Positions 27,122 through 36,459 are shown, numbered from the stretch's first letter. The stretch is DNA of 64,000 bases from Nocardia stercoris (GCF_003696265.1 NZ_RFFH01000018.1:54691-118690); one strand, 5' to 3'. A program made the numbers and translations. Notes: generated from the letters alone by a model not told the origin.

Positions 27122-28057
27122 TCAGCCCAGGTGCTTACGGTAGAACGGCACCAGGTTGTCCAGCGCCACACCCGTCGGGCCGGGCTGGTCGTACAGGTCG
27201 TAGTGCGACGCGCCCTCCACCACGACGAGTTGCTTGTCCTTCGACGCGGCACGCCCGTACAGCTCCATGCTCAGCCGCTGCGAAGCGAAGGCACCGACCT
27301 TGTCGCCGATGACGATGCACAGCGGCTGGGTCAGGAAGACCTCGACCCGGTCGTAGGCGTCCCAATCGGCCAGGGCGGCTTGGCGCGCGAAGTTGAAACT
27401 CGTCTTGCCACCGGGAGCCTGGCCACGAGGGGTCTTGTAGTACTCGGTGGCCTCGACGATGTCGATATCGGTGATGCCCGCCTGCTTCGCAGCGTCGACC
27501 GACGGGGGCAGCAGGTCGTTGATCACCTGGGCCTGCCCGCGGGCCTCCGCGGTGCGCTGCGCGGCGACGGCCTCGAGCATGCCCATCGGGTCGTACTGCG
27601 AGAAGCCCTCGCGCATCAGCCGGCCGACGTTGCTTCCGACAACGGTCCCAAGCGCCTTGATCCGGCGGTCGATCTTGGTGGCCGCCACGCCGTAACCGGC
27701 GCCGCCGCAGATCGCGAGCACGCCGATGTTGTCGGCGTCGACATACGGCAAGTTGACGAGGTAGTCGATCACGAAGCTGAAGTCGCTGGTCCGGAAGCCG
27801 GGATCCTCGACCGACCGCGGATCGCCGCCGCTGTCGCCCTGGAAGCTCGCGTCGAAGGCCGCGACAACGAAGCCCGCCTGGGCGAGCGCCGATCCGTACA
27901 CATTGCCCGAAGTCTGCGCCTTACAGCTGCCGGTCGGGTGACCGGAGACGATCGTGGGGTACACTTTCGATTCGTCGAAGTCCGGCGGGAAGTAGATATC
28001 CGTCGCGATGTCCCAGGCCCAGCCCTTGACCGCCACCGTCTCGATGTTGTCTGCCAT
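27122..28057 (-). CDS. Alpha/beta hydrolase, YcjY/dienelactone-hydrolase-like
   Basis: This 311-residue alpha/beta hydrolase has a cysteine at the nucleophile elbow, GVLAICGGAGYG. The acid is probably in VIGDKVGA and the histidine in SHYDLYD near the C terminus. Cysteine nucleophiles are typical of dienelactone hydrolases and YcjY-type proteins. Its promoter region holds a 21-base sequence (28147-28167) nearly identical to one upstream of the XRE regulator at 46889. That suggests the gene belongs to that regulator's set, as is common for MmyB-type XRE regulators that control a neighbouring hydrolase or reductase. The natural substrate is unknown. Confidence 0.8.
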   Translation of the reverse strand: MADNIETVAVKGWAWDIATDIYFPPDFDESKVYPTIVSGHPTGSCKAQTSGNVYGSALAQAGFVVAAFDASFQGDSGGDPRSVEDPGFRTSDFSFVIDYLVNLPYVDADNIGVLAICGGAGYGVAATKIDRRIKALGTVVGSNVGRLMREGFSQYDPMGMLEAVAAQRTAEARGQAQVINDLLPPSVDAAKQAGITDIDIVEATEYYKTPRGQAPGGKTSFNFARQAALADWDAYDRVEVFLTQPLCIVIGDKVGAFASQRLSMELYGRAASKDKQLVVVEGASHYDLYDQPGPTGVALDNLVPFYRKHLG

Positions 28058-28146
28058 GGTCGTCCTCTCCCATTCTTTGGCTACTCCCTAGCTACAACAT
28101 CAATTTATGACCGTTCGAGTAGTAGCGGAAGGTCAGAACGGTGCAT

Positions 28147-28167
28147 AGGAAAGTTCCTTCCCAGGCA
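28147..28167. promoter_or_regulatory. GGAAAG-N2-CCTTCC motif, copy 1
   Basis: This 21-base sequence differs at two positions from 46925-46945 and lies 90 bases upstream of the alpha/beta hydrolase start. The core GGAAAG-TT-CCTTCC is an imperfect palindrome. Confidence 0.5.
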
Positions 28168-28311
28168 CCGGCCAGAGGACGCCGAGACAGCTAACCAGCT
28201 GTGGCGACACGGTTCGGTCGACCGGGACGACACATCCCCGGGGTGCGCACCGACCTGGCTCGTCCGCCGCACGGCTCGACTCTCGCGCGGCGAACGATCG
28301 CCCGGCCGGAC

Positions 28312-29802
28312 CTAATCGAGGTTGATATAGACCGCCTTCGTGCTCAGATAGGACTCGACGTGTTCGCGGGCTCCTTTCCAGCCGTAGCCGCTCATCTTCT
28401 GTCCTCCGAATCCGATGGCCGGGTCCAGGACGCCGTAGCAGTTCACCCAGACAGTTCCGGCTCGAATGCCCTGCGAGACTCGGTGCGCGGTGGACAGATC
28501 ACGAGTCCAGACGCCGCCACCGAGGCCGAACCGGGTGTCGTTGGCCAGCCGGAGGGCATCATCGACGTCGTCGAACGGGATGACGGTGGCCACCGGGCCG
28601 AAGATCTCCTCACGAGCGATGGTCATGTCGTTGGTGGCGCCGGCGAAGATCGTGGGCGCCAGATAGAAGCCGTCGGACAGGTCACCGCCGAGGCGCTTGC
28701 CGCCGGCCACCAGCTCGGCACCCTCGGAACCGCCGAGGTCGACGTACCCCATGACCCGGTCCAGCTGGCGCGCCGAGATCAGCGGCCCGAGCTGGGTGTC
28801 GGGCTGCAGCCCGTCTCCGACGCGGATCGTCTTCACGAATTCACCCATCCGCGTGACGAATTCATCGTGGATGGCGCGCTGTACGAAGATGCGCGAACCG
28901 GCCACGCACACCTGCCCGCTGTTGGTGTAGACACCCATGGCAGCGCCGGGGACGGCCCGGTCGAGATCCGCGTCGGCGAAGACGATATCGGGCGACTTGC
29001 CGCCCAACTCCAGTTGCAGGCGTTTCACATTGCCGGCCGATGCCTTCACGATCTCCCGAGCGGTGCCGACCGACCCGGTGAAGGCGAGCCGATCGACGTC
29101 AGGGTGCTCGGCGAGCGCCTGTCCCGCTTCCCGCCCGTATCCGGTGACCACATTGATCACACCATCCGGAACGCCTGCCTCGGTGAGCAATTCAGCCACC
29201 CGCAGCACCGACAGCGACGCGTCCTCGGCCGGTTTGAGGACCGCGGTGCAACCGGTCGCCAGTGCCGGCCCGAAGATCCACCACAGTCCGATCAGCGGGC
29301 CGTTCCACGGAATGATTCCGCCGACCACCCCGGCCGGAGCAAGATGCTTGAGGGTCAGGAAATTCCCCGGCAACGAGTTCGCCGCCGTGGCTGTCGTGGC
29401 GGCGTCGCAATGCGAGGCGAAGAACCGCAGCACCTGCGAGGTCCATTCGGCCAAGCCGCGCGTGCGCTGCAGCGGGGCACCCATGTCCAGCGTCTCGATT
29501 GTGGCCAATTCCTCGAAATTGTCCAGCACGACGTCATGGACCTTCAGCAGCAGCGCGCGACGCTGATGCGGGGTCCAGCGGCTCCACTCCCCCTCGAATG
29601 CCCGGCGGGCCGCGGCGACCGCACGATCCACGTCCTGCGGTCCGCCCTGTGCGAGGTGCGCCAGCACCCGGCCGTCCGCCGGATTGACGACCGGGATCTC
29701 GCCGCCGGACACCGGCTCGACCCAGCGGCCGCCGATCAGCAGCTGCTTGGTCCCGGACACGAAATCCGGGACGACCGAATTCGCGGCCTTCGTATTCGAC
29801 AT
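28312..29802 (-). CDS. Aldehyde dehydrogenase (NAD(P)+)
   Basis: This 496-residue aldehyde dehydrogenase has an intact catalytic set: IIPWNGPLIG, the Glu of LELGGKSP, and the Cys of NSGQVCVAGSR, with REEIFGPVATV. The start at 29802 has GGAGA seven bases upstream; a frame extending to 29883 is not needed. It is a close paralogue of the enzyme at 41597, sharing long stretches such as WSRWTPHQRR and GWKGAREHVES. It follows an ABM-domain gene on the same strand (43 bases) and a CaiB gene. Confidence 0.9.
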   Translation of the reverse strand: MSNTKAANSVVPDFVSGTKQLLIGGRWVEPVSGGEIPVVNPADGRVLAHLAQGGPQDVDRAVAAARRAFEGEWSRWTPHQRRALLLKVHDVVLDNFEELATIETLDMGAPLQRTRGLAEWTSQVLRFFASHCDAATTATAANSLPGNFLTLKHLAPAGVVGGIIPWNGPLIGLWWIFGPALATGCTAVLKPAEDASLSVLRVAELLTEAGVPDGVINVVTGYGREAGQALAEHPDVDRLAFTGSVGTAREIVKASAGNVKRLQLELGGKSPDIVFADADLDRAVPGAAMGVYTNSGQVCVAGSRIFVQRAIHDEFVTRMGEFVKTIRVGDGLQPDTQLGPLISARQLDRVMGYVDLGGSEGAELVAGGKRLGGDLSDGFYLAPTIFAGATNDMTIAREEIFGPVATVIPFDDVDDALRLANDTRFGLGGGVWTRDLSTAHRVSQGIRAGTVWVNCYGVLDPAIGFGGQKMSGYGWKGAREHVESYLSTKAVYINLD

Positions 29803-29845
29803 CTGTTCTCCAGTTCGAGCAAGCATTACACCGGTAGCGGACCGG

Positions 29846-30139
29846 CTATACACCCATGAAGTCGTGGTAACGGAAGCTGACATCCCCGTCGAGCAATTCG
29901 GCGAGTTCTGCGATCACTCCGGTCTCGTCACGCCATGCGAGGTAGTTCTCGAAGCTCTCCCGGTCGACCCATTTTTCCACGAAGAGAATGCGATTCGGCT
30001 CGTCCTGGTTGCGGGCCACCTCGACAGTGATGTTTCCCTCGAACCCCCGCGTTCCCGGCAGATGTTCGGCGATCCACGCATGGAGGTCTTCGTAGCGGCC
30101 GGCTTTGACGGTCATATCGATTGCTACCTGAACGGCCAC
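29846..30139 (-). CDS. Antibiotic-biosynthesis-monooxygenase (ABM) domain protein
   Basis: This 97-residue protein has a dimeric ferredoxin-like alpha/beta fold of the ABM/YgiN type. Typical elements are the first strand VQVAIDMTVKAG, the NQDEPNRILFVEKWVDRESFENYL segment and a short C-terminal strand. Members act as cofactor-free quinol monooxygenases or simply as small binding proteins. It lies between CaiB and aldehyde dehydrogenase genes, so a role in oxidising a pathway intermediate is possible. Confidence 0.78.
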   Translation of the reverse strand: MAVQVAIDMTVKAGRYEDLHAWIAEHLPGTRGFEGNITVEVARNQDEPNRILFVEKWVDRESFENYLAWRDETGVIAELAELLDGDVSFRYHDFMGV

Positions 30140-30295
30140 AACCGTCTCCTTTACCCTTGATTTTCAGTCGAATTCGACGGCAGATGTTCGCCGCCCAGTC
30201 AGTGAACCAGAGAAATCGCTCACCGCGCACCGGCTTCGAGTTGATCATTTTCGAAGCGCCGGTTCGGAATTCATCAACCGGCGATGGGTCGCCAA

Positions 30296-31507
30296 TTATC
30301 TGGCCGTGAGATTCTCCGGGGTGTATACCGCACCGGCGGCGAGCAGATTTCCGATCTCGTCGCGGCCGAATCCGTACTCGGCGAGCAACTCCACCGAGTG
30401 CTCGCCGAGTCGCGGTGCGGGGTACCGCTGTTCGGGTGCGTCCCCACTCCAGCGCTGCGGGATTCCCATCGATCGCAACGCGCCCTCGGAAGGATGGTCC
30501 TCCTCGAAGAAGAATCCGGTCTCCTTCAGGTGCGGATCCTCCAGGAGCGATTCGACAGTGTTCATCTCGATCGCCGGAATGTCGGCTTCGGTCAGGAGCT
30601 CCAGCCACTCGGCCGTAGATCTGGTCGCCAGCACCTGGGCCAGGAACTCGTAGAGCAGGCCGATGTGCTGGGTGCGGCCGTGGATATCGGCGAACCGCGG
30701 ATCCTGAGCCATCTCCGCATGACCGGAGATCTCGAAGAACCGCCGCCAGTGTTCGTCGTTGTAGACGTTCACCCCCAGATAGCCGTCCGACGTGCGATAG
30801 GGACGGCGGTCGGGATTCATCATCCGGGCGTACCCCGACTCGCCGATCGACGGCACGAAGGTGTGGCCGTAGAGGTGATCGCCCAGGACGAACTGAGTGA
30901 ACGTCTCGAACATCGGCACCTGGATCTCCTGGCCGGACCCGGTCCGCTCGCGCTGGAACAGGGCTGTCGACACGGCCGTGGACAGCGCCATTCCCACCAC
31001 TCGATCCGCGATCGCGGTCGCGACGTACTCGGGCGGACCGGACTTCCGGCTCTGAAGCACCGGCATGCCGACCGCCGCCTGGATCAAGTCGTCGTAGGCC
31101 GGCCGATCGGCATACGGGCCGTTCTGCCCGAAACCGAAAGCGCCGCAATAGATCAGCCGCGGATTCAGCTCCCGGACCCGGGCATACGACAGGCCGAGCC
31201 GGTCCATCGCCTGCGGCCGCAGGCTGTAGAGCAGGACGTCGGCACCGGCCAACATACGTTTCAGCGCCGTATTGCCCTGCTCGTTCTTCAGGTCGAGCAC
31301 GATACTGCGCTTGTTGCGATTCAAATGCAGGAATATCGCACTCATACCGCGGTTCCGGCACGGCCCCACACCTCGGGTCGTATCACCCTCGCGAGACTCG
31401 ACTTTCGCGATATCCGCACCCAGGTCCGCCAGCAGCAACGATCCGAACGGGCCCATGAAATTCGAGGTCAGATCCACGATCCGCACGCCGTCGAGCGGTC
31501 CGGCCAT
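30296..31507 (-). CDS. CaiB/BaiF class III CoA-transferase
   Basis: This 403-residue class III CoA-transferase has the N-terminal VRIVDLTSNFMGPFGSLLLADLGADIAKVE, the LNRNKRSIVLDL motif, and a likely catalytic Asp in ATAIADRVVGMALS. GGGAGAG precedes the ATG at 31507. The frame is open to 31555 but that extension lacks a ribosome site. It may transfer CoA from succinyl-CoA or another donor onto an acid produced by the neighbouring aldehyde dehydrogenases; partners are unknown. Confidence 0.87.
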   Translation of the reverse strand: MAGPLDGVRIVDLTSNFMGPFGSLLLADLGADIAKVESREGDTTRGVGPCRNRGMSAIFLHLNRNKRSIVLDLKNEQGNTALKRMLAGADVLLYSLRPQAMDRLGLSYARVRELNPRLIYCGAFGFGQNGPYADRPAYDDLIQAAVGMPVLQSRKSGPPEYVATAIADRVVGMALSTAVSTALFQRERTGSGQEIQVPMFETFTQFVLGDHLYGHTFVPSIGESGYARMMNPDRRPYRTSDGYLGVNVYNDEHWRRFFEISGHAEMAQDPRFADIHGRTQHIGLLYEFLAQVLATRSTAEWLELLTEADIPAIEMNTVESLLEDPHLKETGFFFEEDHPSEGALRSMGIPQRWSGDAPEQRYPAPRLGEHSVELLAEYGFGRDEIGNLLAAGAVYTPENLTAR

Positions 31508-31571
31508 AAAGACTCTCCCTATCCGCACACTTCCCGGAAATTCCGAAAGTGCCACCGATGTTCAGTGGCAG

Positions 31572-31632
31572 CCAGGGCGGAATCCCGCCCTGGCGCTCGT
31601 CCGGGGCCCGTGCTAGCGAGGCACCGGACGAG
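31572..31632 (-). terminator. Two adjacent hairpins ending the aldehyde dehydrogenase/EthD transcript
   Basis: CCAGGGCGG at 31572-31580 pairs with CCGCCCTGG at 31585-31593, and CTCGTCCGG at 31596-31604 pairs with CCGGACGAG at 31624-31632. They lie between the EthD-like gene and the next CaiB gene on the minus strand. Confidence 0.65.
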
Positions 31633-31636
31633 GGGC

Positions 31637-31981
31637 TCAGACCGCCGCTTCGAGGCGACCGGTGACCGCCTCGAAGATCAGCCCCAGCCGCTGCGGGTGC
31701 AACGCCGTGCTGATCACCATGTCAGCGGTGTTGTACCGAGCCGCGAGCGCGTCGACCACCGACTGCAGATCGTCGGTCTCCAGGTCGTACAGCGCACAGT
31801 AGGTCCACGGGTACGGCGGTTCGGCGCGCTGAGCCCCATCGGCGATCTTGAACAGCTGGGCGGACGAGAAACCGGGCACCCGCAGCGCATCGTGCAGATG
31901 AGTTTCGGTGTACCACCGGTGGAATTCGCCTTCTCGGCCGTCGACCGGGTTGGTCAATACGACGTATTGATATCTGGGCAC
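31637..31981 (-). CDS. EthD-like dimeric alpha/beta barrel protein
   Basis: This 114-residue small protein has the EthD-type pattern YVVLTNPVDGREGEFHRWYTETHLHDALRVPGFSSAQLF. The WYxxxHLHD segment is the usual signature. The GTG at 31981 has GGGAGA in front. Relatives are accessory or monooxygenase-like proteins in degradation pathways. It starts 13 bases after the upstream aldehyde dehydrogenase stop, so the two form an operon under the palindrome at 33649. Confidence 0.75.
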   Translation of the reverse strand: MPRYQYVVLTNPVDGREGEFHRWYTETHLHDALRVPGFSSAQLFKIADGAQRAEPPYPWTYCALYDLETDDLQSVVDALAARYNTADMVISTALHPQRLGLIFEAVTGRLEAAV

Positions 31982-31994
31982 GGCATTCTCCCGA

Positions 31995-33548
31995 TCACGC
32001 TGTCGCCGGCGGGGTACCCAGCACAAGGCCGTAGGCGCGCCGCGAGACGTCCCCGGACAGGTCGACGGTCACCGACTTGGCCTGGGTGAATTCGTCCAGG
32101 GCGTCCGGGCCGAGCTCCCGGCCGGTGCCGCTCTGCTTGTAGCCACCGAACGGCAGGTACTGGTCGATGTTGTGGTAGTCGTTGATCCACACCGATCCGG
32201 CTTCGATCCGCGCCGCGACCTCGAGTGCCCGCTGGTTGTCCCGGCTCCACACTGCCGCTGCCAGGCCGTATTCCGTGTCGTTGGCGATCGCGATCGCTTC
32301 CTCGACGGTGTCGTATTTCAGCACCGACAGCACCGGGCCGAAGATCTCCTCGCGGGCGATCCGCATCTCGTTGGTCACGCCGGTGAACACGGTCGGCTCG
32401 ACCCAGAAGCCCTGTTCGAAGCCGGCGCCCGACGGGGTGCCGCCACCGAAGGCCAGGGTGGCGCCCTCGGCCTTGCCGCTCTCGATGTAGCCGAGAATCC
32501 GTTCCTGCTGCGTCCGGTTCATCACCGCGCCGATGTCGGTGGCGGGGTCCAGCGGGTTGCCGATCTTCAGTGTTTCCAGGCGCGCGATCAGCCGCGCCAC
32601 GAACTCGTCGTGCAACGACGTCGGCAGCAACAGCCGGGTACCGGACTCACAGGCCTGGCCGGCGTGCAGCAGGAACGCGTAGATGGAACCGTCGACCGCG
32701 GCGTCCAGGTCCGCATCGTCGAGGACGATGTTCGGGCCCTTGCCGCCCAGCTCCAGCAGTACCCGCTTGATGGTGCCCGCCGCGTTCGCCATCACCTGGC
32801 GGCCGGTCGCGGTCGACCCGGTGAACGACACCAGCCGCACATCCGGATGCGCGACCAGATGCCCGCCCACCACGGGGCCGTCACCGACCACCACGTTGTA
32901 GGCGCCGTCCGGCAGACCGGCGTCCCGCAGCATCGCTGCCAGCTCCAGCGCGAAGATCGGGGTCTTCTCGTCGGTCTTGAGCACCACGCTGTTGCCGGCC
33001 ATCAGCGCCGGAATCGCCTTCCACACCGCGATGACAGCCGGGAAGTTCCATGGCACGATGCCCGCGCACACGCCGACCGGCTCACGCCGGATGTAGCCCG
33101 CGTGCAACACCTGACCGCTCACCGGAGCCGAACGCTCCCACTCGTAGGTGCGGGTCAGCTCGGCGTAGTGCTGCATGTGCACCAGTGGGAAGCCCACGCC
33201 GATCCCGGCCGCCAGCCGCACCGGCATGCCGGTCTCGCGACTGCTCAGCACGGTCAGCTCGTCCATCCGCGCGGCGACCGCGCCGATCACCCGGTCCAAC
33301 ACCGCCGCCCGCTCGACCGGCGGTGTGTTCCGCCACGTACCCGCGTCGAAGGTCCGCTTCGCGGCGGCCACCGCCGCGTCGACATGCTCGGTGTCCGCAC
33401 CGGCAACGGTGCACACAATGCTCTCGGTCGCCGGATCGACCACCGGAATCGCCGTGGTGCTGTCGACCCAGGCGCCGTCGATGAACATTCGATAGTGCGG
33501 AACCCCGTCCCGCGCCACCGCCGCGGTCTCGGCCAATGTCGCCGTCAT
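31995..33548 (-). CDS. Aldehyde dehydrogenase (NAD(P)+)
   Basis: This 517-residue aldehyde dehydrogenase has IVPWNFPAVI, the catalytic Glu in LLELGGKGPN and the nucleophilic Cys in HAGQACESGTR, followed by REEIFGPVLSV. The ATG at 33548 was chosen as the first Met with a purine-rich ribosome site (GAGAGGTGACC). A TGTCCA-N6 palindrome with a weaker right arm lies at 33649-33666, 100 bases upstream. It is coupled to the EthD-like gene. The aldehyde substrate is unknown. Confidence 0.9.
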   Translation of the reverse strand: MTATLAETAAVARDGVPHYRMFIDGAWVDSTTAIPVVDPATESIVCTVAGADTEHVDAAVAAAKRTFDAGTWRNTPPVERAAVLDRVIGAVAARMDELTVLSSRETGMPVRLAAGIGVGFPLVHMQHYAELTRTYEWERSAPVSGQVLHAGYIRREPVGVCAGIVPWNFPAVIAVWKAIPALMAGNSVVLKTDEKTPIFALELAAMLRDAGLPDGAYNVVVGDGPVVGGHLVAHPDVRLVSFTGSTATGRQVMANAAGTIKRVLLELGGKGPNIVLDDADLDAAVDGSIYAFLLHAGQACESGTRLLLPTSLHDEFVARLIARLETLKIGNPLDPATDIGAVMNRTQQERILGYIESGKAEGATLAFGGGTPSGAGFEQGFWVEPTVFTGVTNEMRIAREEIFGPVLSVLKYDTVEEAIAIANDTEYGLAAAVWSRDNQRALEVAARIEAGSVWINDYHNIDQYLPFGGYKQSGTGRELGPDALDEFTQAKSVTVDLSGDVSRRAYGLVLGTPPATA

Positions 33549-33648
33549 GGTCACCTCTCGGTCTGTCTGCCGATCACGGTCGGCACTCGAACTGTGATGC
33601 CGGTCATCCGGCACGATTCGACCGTAAGAAGGCGGAGGCCGGCGCAGA

Positions 33649-33666
33649 TGTCCAACTTCTTAGACG
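33649..33666. promoter_or_regulatory. TGTCCA-N6 operator-like palindrome (copy 2, degenerate)
   Basis: TGTCCA ACTTCT TAGACG matches the shared palindrome with two mismatches in the right arm and lies upstream of the aldehyde dehydrogenase at 33548. Confidence 0.4.
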
Positions 33667-33797
33667 GGCACTTCGGATGATCGGCACGTCGACCGCATGA
33701 AGCCGGACGATGGCCGCGCAGGGCTTCCGGAATCGTGGGTGGTCACGCAGGGAGTCGAAGCCGTGGCCCGGCCCGCGAGCTTGATCAGCTGCCCCTG

Positions 33798-34863
33798 TCA
33801 CAGGCGCACGATCATTTTCACCTGGGTGTCGTGCTCGTCGAGCAGCCTTTTCAGGCCGCCCGCGACCAGGTCGCGCGCTCGCACGCGGGCCGTGATGAAC
33901 GGGGCCAGGTCGATCTTGCCCGCGCGGACGAGGTCGATCACCTCGCGGTGGGCGTCGACGTAACCCATCGAGCCCTGAATCGAGAGTTCCTTGAAAATCA
34001 GAGTGTTCACGTCGAACACGGGGCTCTCGGTGTAGAGCGCGACCAGCACCAGCCTGCCGCCGACGGTCAGCAGGTCCAGCAGCCGGCCCGACGCCGCCGG
34101 CACACCGGCACAGTCGAATACGACATCGGCACCCCGGCCGCCACTGACCGCCGCGACGACATCGGTCAGCGACTCGGTATCGGGATCCACTACCCGGTCG
34201 GCGATTCCGACGTCGATGGCGGTTCGCCGGCGCATCTCCGCAGGCTCGTGGAGGATCGTGGTGACGCCGAGGCCACGCAGCGCGGCAGCGGTCAATAGAC
34301 CTACCGGACCACCGCCCGCGACGACCGCGATGTCCCCGGCGAGCGCGCCGGAGCGGCGGACAGCGTGGTAGCCGATGCACAACTCTTCGATCAGGGCGGC
34401 TTGGTCGAGCGGGATGTCACCGATGCGGTGCACTCGATTCGCTTCGGCCACAACCAATTCCGCAAGGCCAACCGCCACCGCCCGAGATGCCGAGACTGGC
34501 CATCCGCGGACAGTGCTTGTACCGCCCGGACCTACATGCGGCGCACTCGGAGCACCCGCTGACCGGTTCCACCACGACGTGGTCACCGACAGCCAGTCCG
34601 GTCACGCCCTCCCCGACCTGCTCGACGACACCCGAGAACTCGTGTCCGAGCACGATCGGCAAGGTCTCGCCGGTCACGTGGTGCGGCTGATCGGCCGACG
34701 GTGTGACCGTCGGAATCGGGCCATGGAAGTACATGTGCAGATCGACACCGCACAGCCCGGTCCAGGCCGGCCGGATCCGGACCGTACCCGGGCGCACGTG
34801 CGGTTCGGGCACGTCGTACTCGAACCGCACATCTTCCTTGCCGTAGTACCGCACAGCCTTCAC
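33798..34863 (-). pseudogene. Frameshifted zinc-dependent alcohol dehydrogenase (2,3-butanediol dehydrogenase-like)
   Basis: Two overlapping minus-strand frames together encode one medium-chain dehydrogenase. Codons from 34863 to about 34480 give the N-terminal half with TGLCGVDLH, LGHEFSGVVE and the structural zinc cysteines in CSECAACRSGRYKHC. Codons from about 34475 down to 33798 give the C-terminal half with VVAGGGPVGLLTA and FDCAGVPA. The frames meet in a GGC-GGT-rich stretch near 34470-34482, where removing one G restores a continuous SGGGVGLAELV sequence. Either a recent single-base mutation inactivated the gene or the assembly has a one-base error. Confidence 0.82.
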
Positions 34864-35003
34864 CAGCGCTCAACTCCCTCGGTAGGTGGCATCGAGAACC
34901 GGTGCGGGGCCCGCTGATTCGGGCCGCGCCCTCGGCCGACGCCAGATTGCGCATCATGCAGGATTCGCCACCGGAGAGTGTGCCTCCGGCCGAGCGCTGC
35001 CGG

Positions 35004-35021
35004 TGTCCAGTTATGTGGACA
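35004..35021. promoter_or_regulatory. TGTCCA-N6-TGGACA operator-like palindrome (copy 3)
   Basis: TGTCCA GTTATG TGGACA is a perfect 6-6-6 palindrome between the divergent alcohol dehydrogenase pseudogene (141 bases away) and the secreted esterase (73 bases away). Confidence 0.65.
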
Positions 35022-35093
35022 GTCGTCGAGCATGATCGCACATACGTTTCCGTCCACCGGGGCATCAATCGACTTCGACGAAAAGACCGCAGC

Positions 35094-36140
35094 ATGACAC
35101 ACCGCATCACGTCACCAGTACGAAACCGTTTGTCCGGCAGTAGATCTCGAACGATTAGGCGGCTGCGAGCCGCTGCCGCATCGGCGGCTTGTGCCGCGCT
35201 GGTGTGCGCGGGTGCGGGCACAGCGGTAGCCGCACCCCCGACCGCGTCCGTCGACCATGTGGTGGCCCGGACCGACCGCTGGATCCAGGTCTTCGTCGAT
35301 TCGCCTGCGATGCAGCGGATCGTGCAGGTGGACGTTCTCTTGCCACCCGACCGCGACTCCCCCCACCCGACGCTGTACCTGCTCGACGGCGACGGCGCCG
35401 ACCCCACCCAAACCGAGAGCACCTGGACGATGCGCACCGATGCTGTCCAGTTCTTCGGCGACAAGCCGGTGAATGTGGTTCTTCCGGTCGGCGGCGGTGG
35501 CACCTTCTACTCCGACTGGCAACGCGACGATCCGCGGCTCGGTCACGTTCGCTGGGAGACCTTTCTGACCCAGGAGTTACCGCCCTTGATCGACAACACA
35601 TTTCACGGCAACGGACGCAACGCGGTAGCCGGTCTGTCGATGGGCGGACAGGCCGCAATGAGCCTGACCTTCCGTTATCCGTCGCTGTATCGATCGGTCG
35701 CGTCGTACAGCGGATGCATGTACACCGCCGGTGTCGGTCAGGCGTATGTCCGGGCCGCGGTGGCCGGGCGGGGCGGCGACGCGGACAATATGTGGGGCGG
35801 CATCACAGACCCCGACTGGGCCGCGCACGATGTCAGCCTGCACACCGACGCGCTGCGCGGGAAGCAGGTCTTCATCTCGGCCGGCACCGATGTCCCAGGC
35901 GCCGCGGACCTCGCCTTGGATCCGTCACCCACCTTGCCGCTCACCGTCTCCGCCGCCATGGCCATCGAGGACGGTGCCCGCGACTGCACCCTGGCCCTCG
36001 ACGCGCAGCTCCGCCTGCAGGGCGTGCCGGCCGACGTGCACTACTACCTCATCGGCACCCATTCGTGGCCGTACTGGCAGACAGCACTGCATGATTCGTG
36101 GCCGACACTGGCCGCGGGAGTGACCGCAGGCACTGAATAG
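35094..36140 (+). CDS. Secreted esterase of the antigen-85/esterase D family
   Basis: This 348-residue exported protein has an Arg-rich N terminus, a hydrophobic core and an AVA-AP cleavage site near residue 47. The mature part is an alpha/beta hydrolase of the esterase D/mycolyltransferase type, with YLLDGDGADP, the nucleophile in AGLSMGGQAA and the histidine near GTHSWPYW. Antigen 85 proteins transfer mycolates in mycolic-acid bacteria; this may equally be a general secreted esterase. The start at 35094 gives a normal signal peptide, while the longer frame to 34902 does not. A TGTCCA palindrome lies in its promoter region. Confidence 0.85.
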   Translation: MTHRITSPVRNRLSGSRSRTIRRLRAAAASAACAALVCAGAGTAVAAPPTASVDHVVARTDRWIQVFVDSPAMQRIVQVDVLLPPDRDSPHPTLYLLDGDGADPTQTESTWTMRTDAVQFFGDKPVNVVLPVGGGGTFYSDWQRDDPRLGHVRWETFLTQELPPLIDNTFHGNGRNAVAGLSMGGQAAMSLTFRYPSLYRSVASYSGCMYTAGVGQAYVRAAVAGRGGDADNMWGGITDPDWAAHDVSLHTDALRGKQVFISAGTDVPGAADLALDPSPTLPLTVSAAMAIEDGARDCTLALDAQLRLQGVPADVHYYLIGTHSWPYWQTALHDSWPTLAAGVTAGTE

Positions 36141-36147
36141 CGGAAAA

Positions 36148-36199
36148 GGCGGTACCGATCGCCGGGTAACGGGGCAGCTCACAGACGATCGGTACCGCC
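36148..36199 (+). terminator. Terminator after the esterase, 14-bp perfect stem
   Basis: GGCGGTACCGATCG at 36148-36161 pairs with CGATCGGTACCGCC at 36186-36199. It begins 8 bases after the esterase stop codon. Confidence 0.75.
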
Positions 36200-36201
36200 G
36201 G

Positions 36202-36237
36202 CCCGAGGCACCCTGGTGGAGCGCAGGGAGCCTCGGG
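36202..36237. terminator. Hairpin with 8-bp stem
   Basis: CCCGAGGC at 36202-36209 pairs with GCCTCGGG at 36230-36237, directly following the esterase terminator. Confidence 0.45.
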
Positions 36238-36408
36238 AGTTTCAGAGTTCGGAGCTGGGCCCGCCGTTGCCGCCCGACCACGCTGTCGGGTCCCTACCAC
36301 TACGCCGTGGCGAACGACCGGACCCCTCCGCACGAACCCGCTGCGCGAGCCGTGTTCTGTAGCCCGATCGGAAGGATCCGCCCACCCGGACTACATTCAT
36401 CCATACTA

Positions 36409-36423
36409 TATAATATATTTTTA
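36409..36423. promoter_or_regulatory. AT-only site related to the palindrome at 5456
   Basis: TATAATATATT followed by TTTA shares the first 11 bases of the 14-base palindrome upstream of the FUSC gene. It lies between two convergent genes, so a promoter for a short transcript or a DNA-structure role are the alternatives. Confidence 0.35.
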
Positions 36424-36459
36424 GCTGCCGCAATGCCCGAACGGACCGCTCGACGACAA

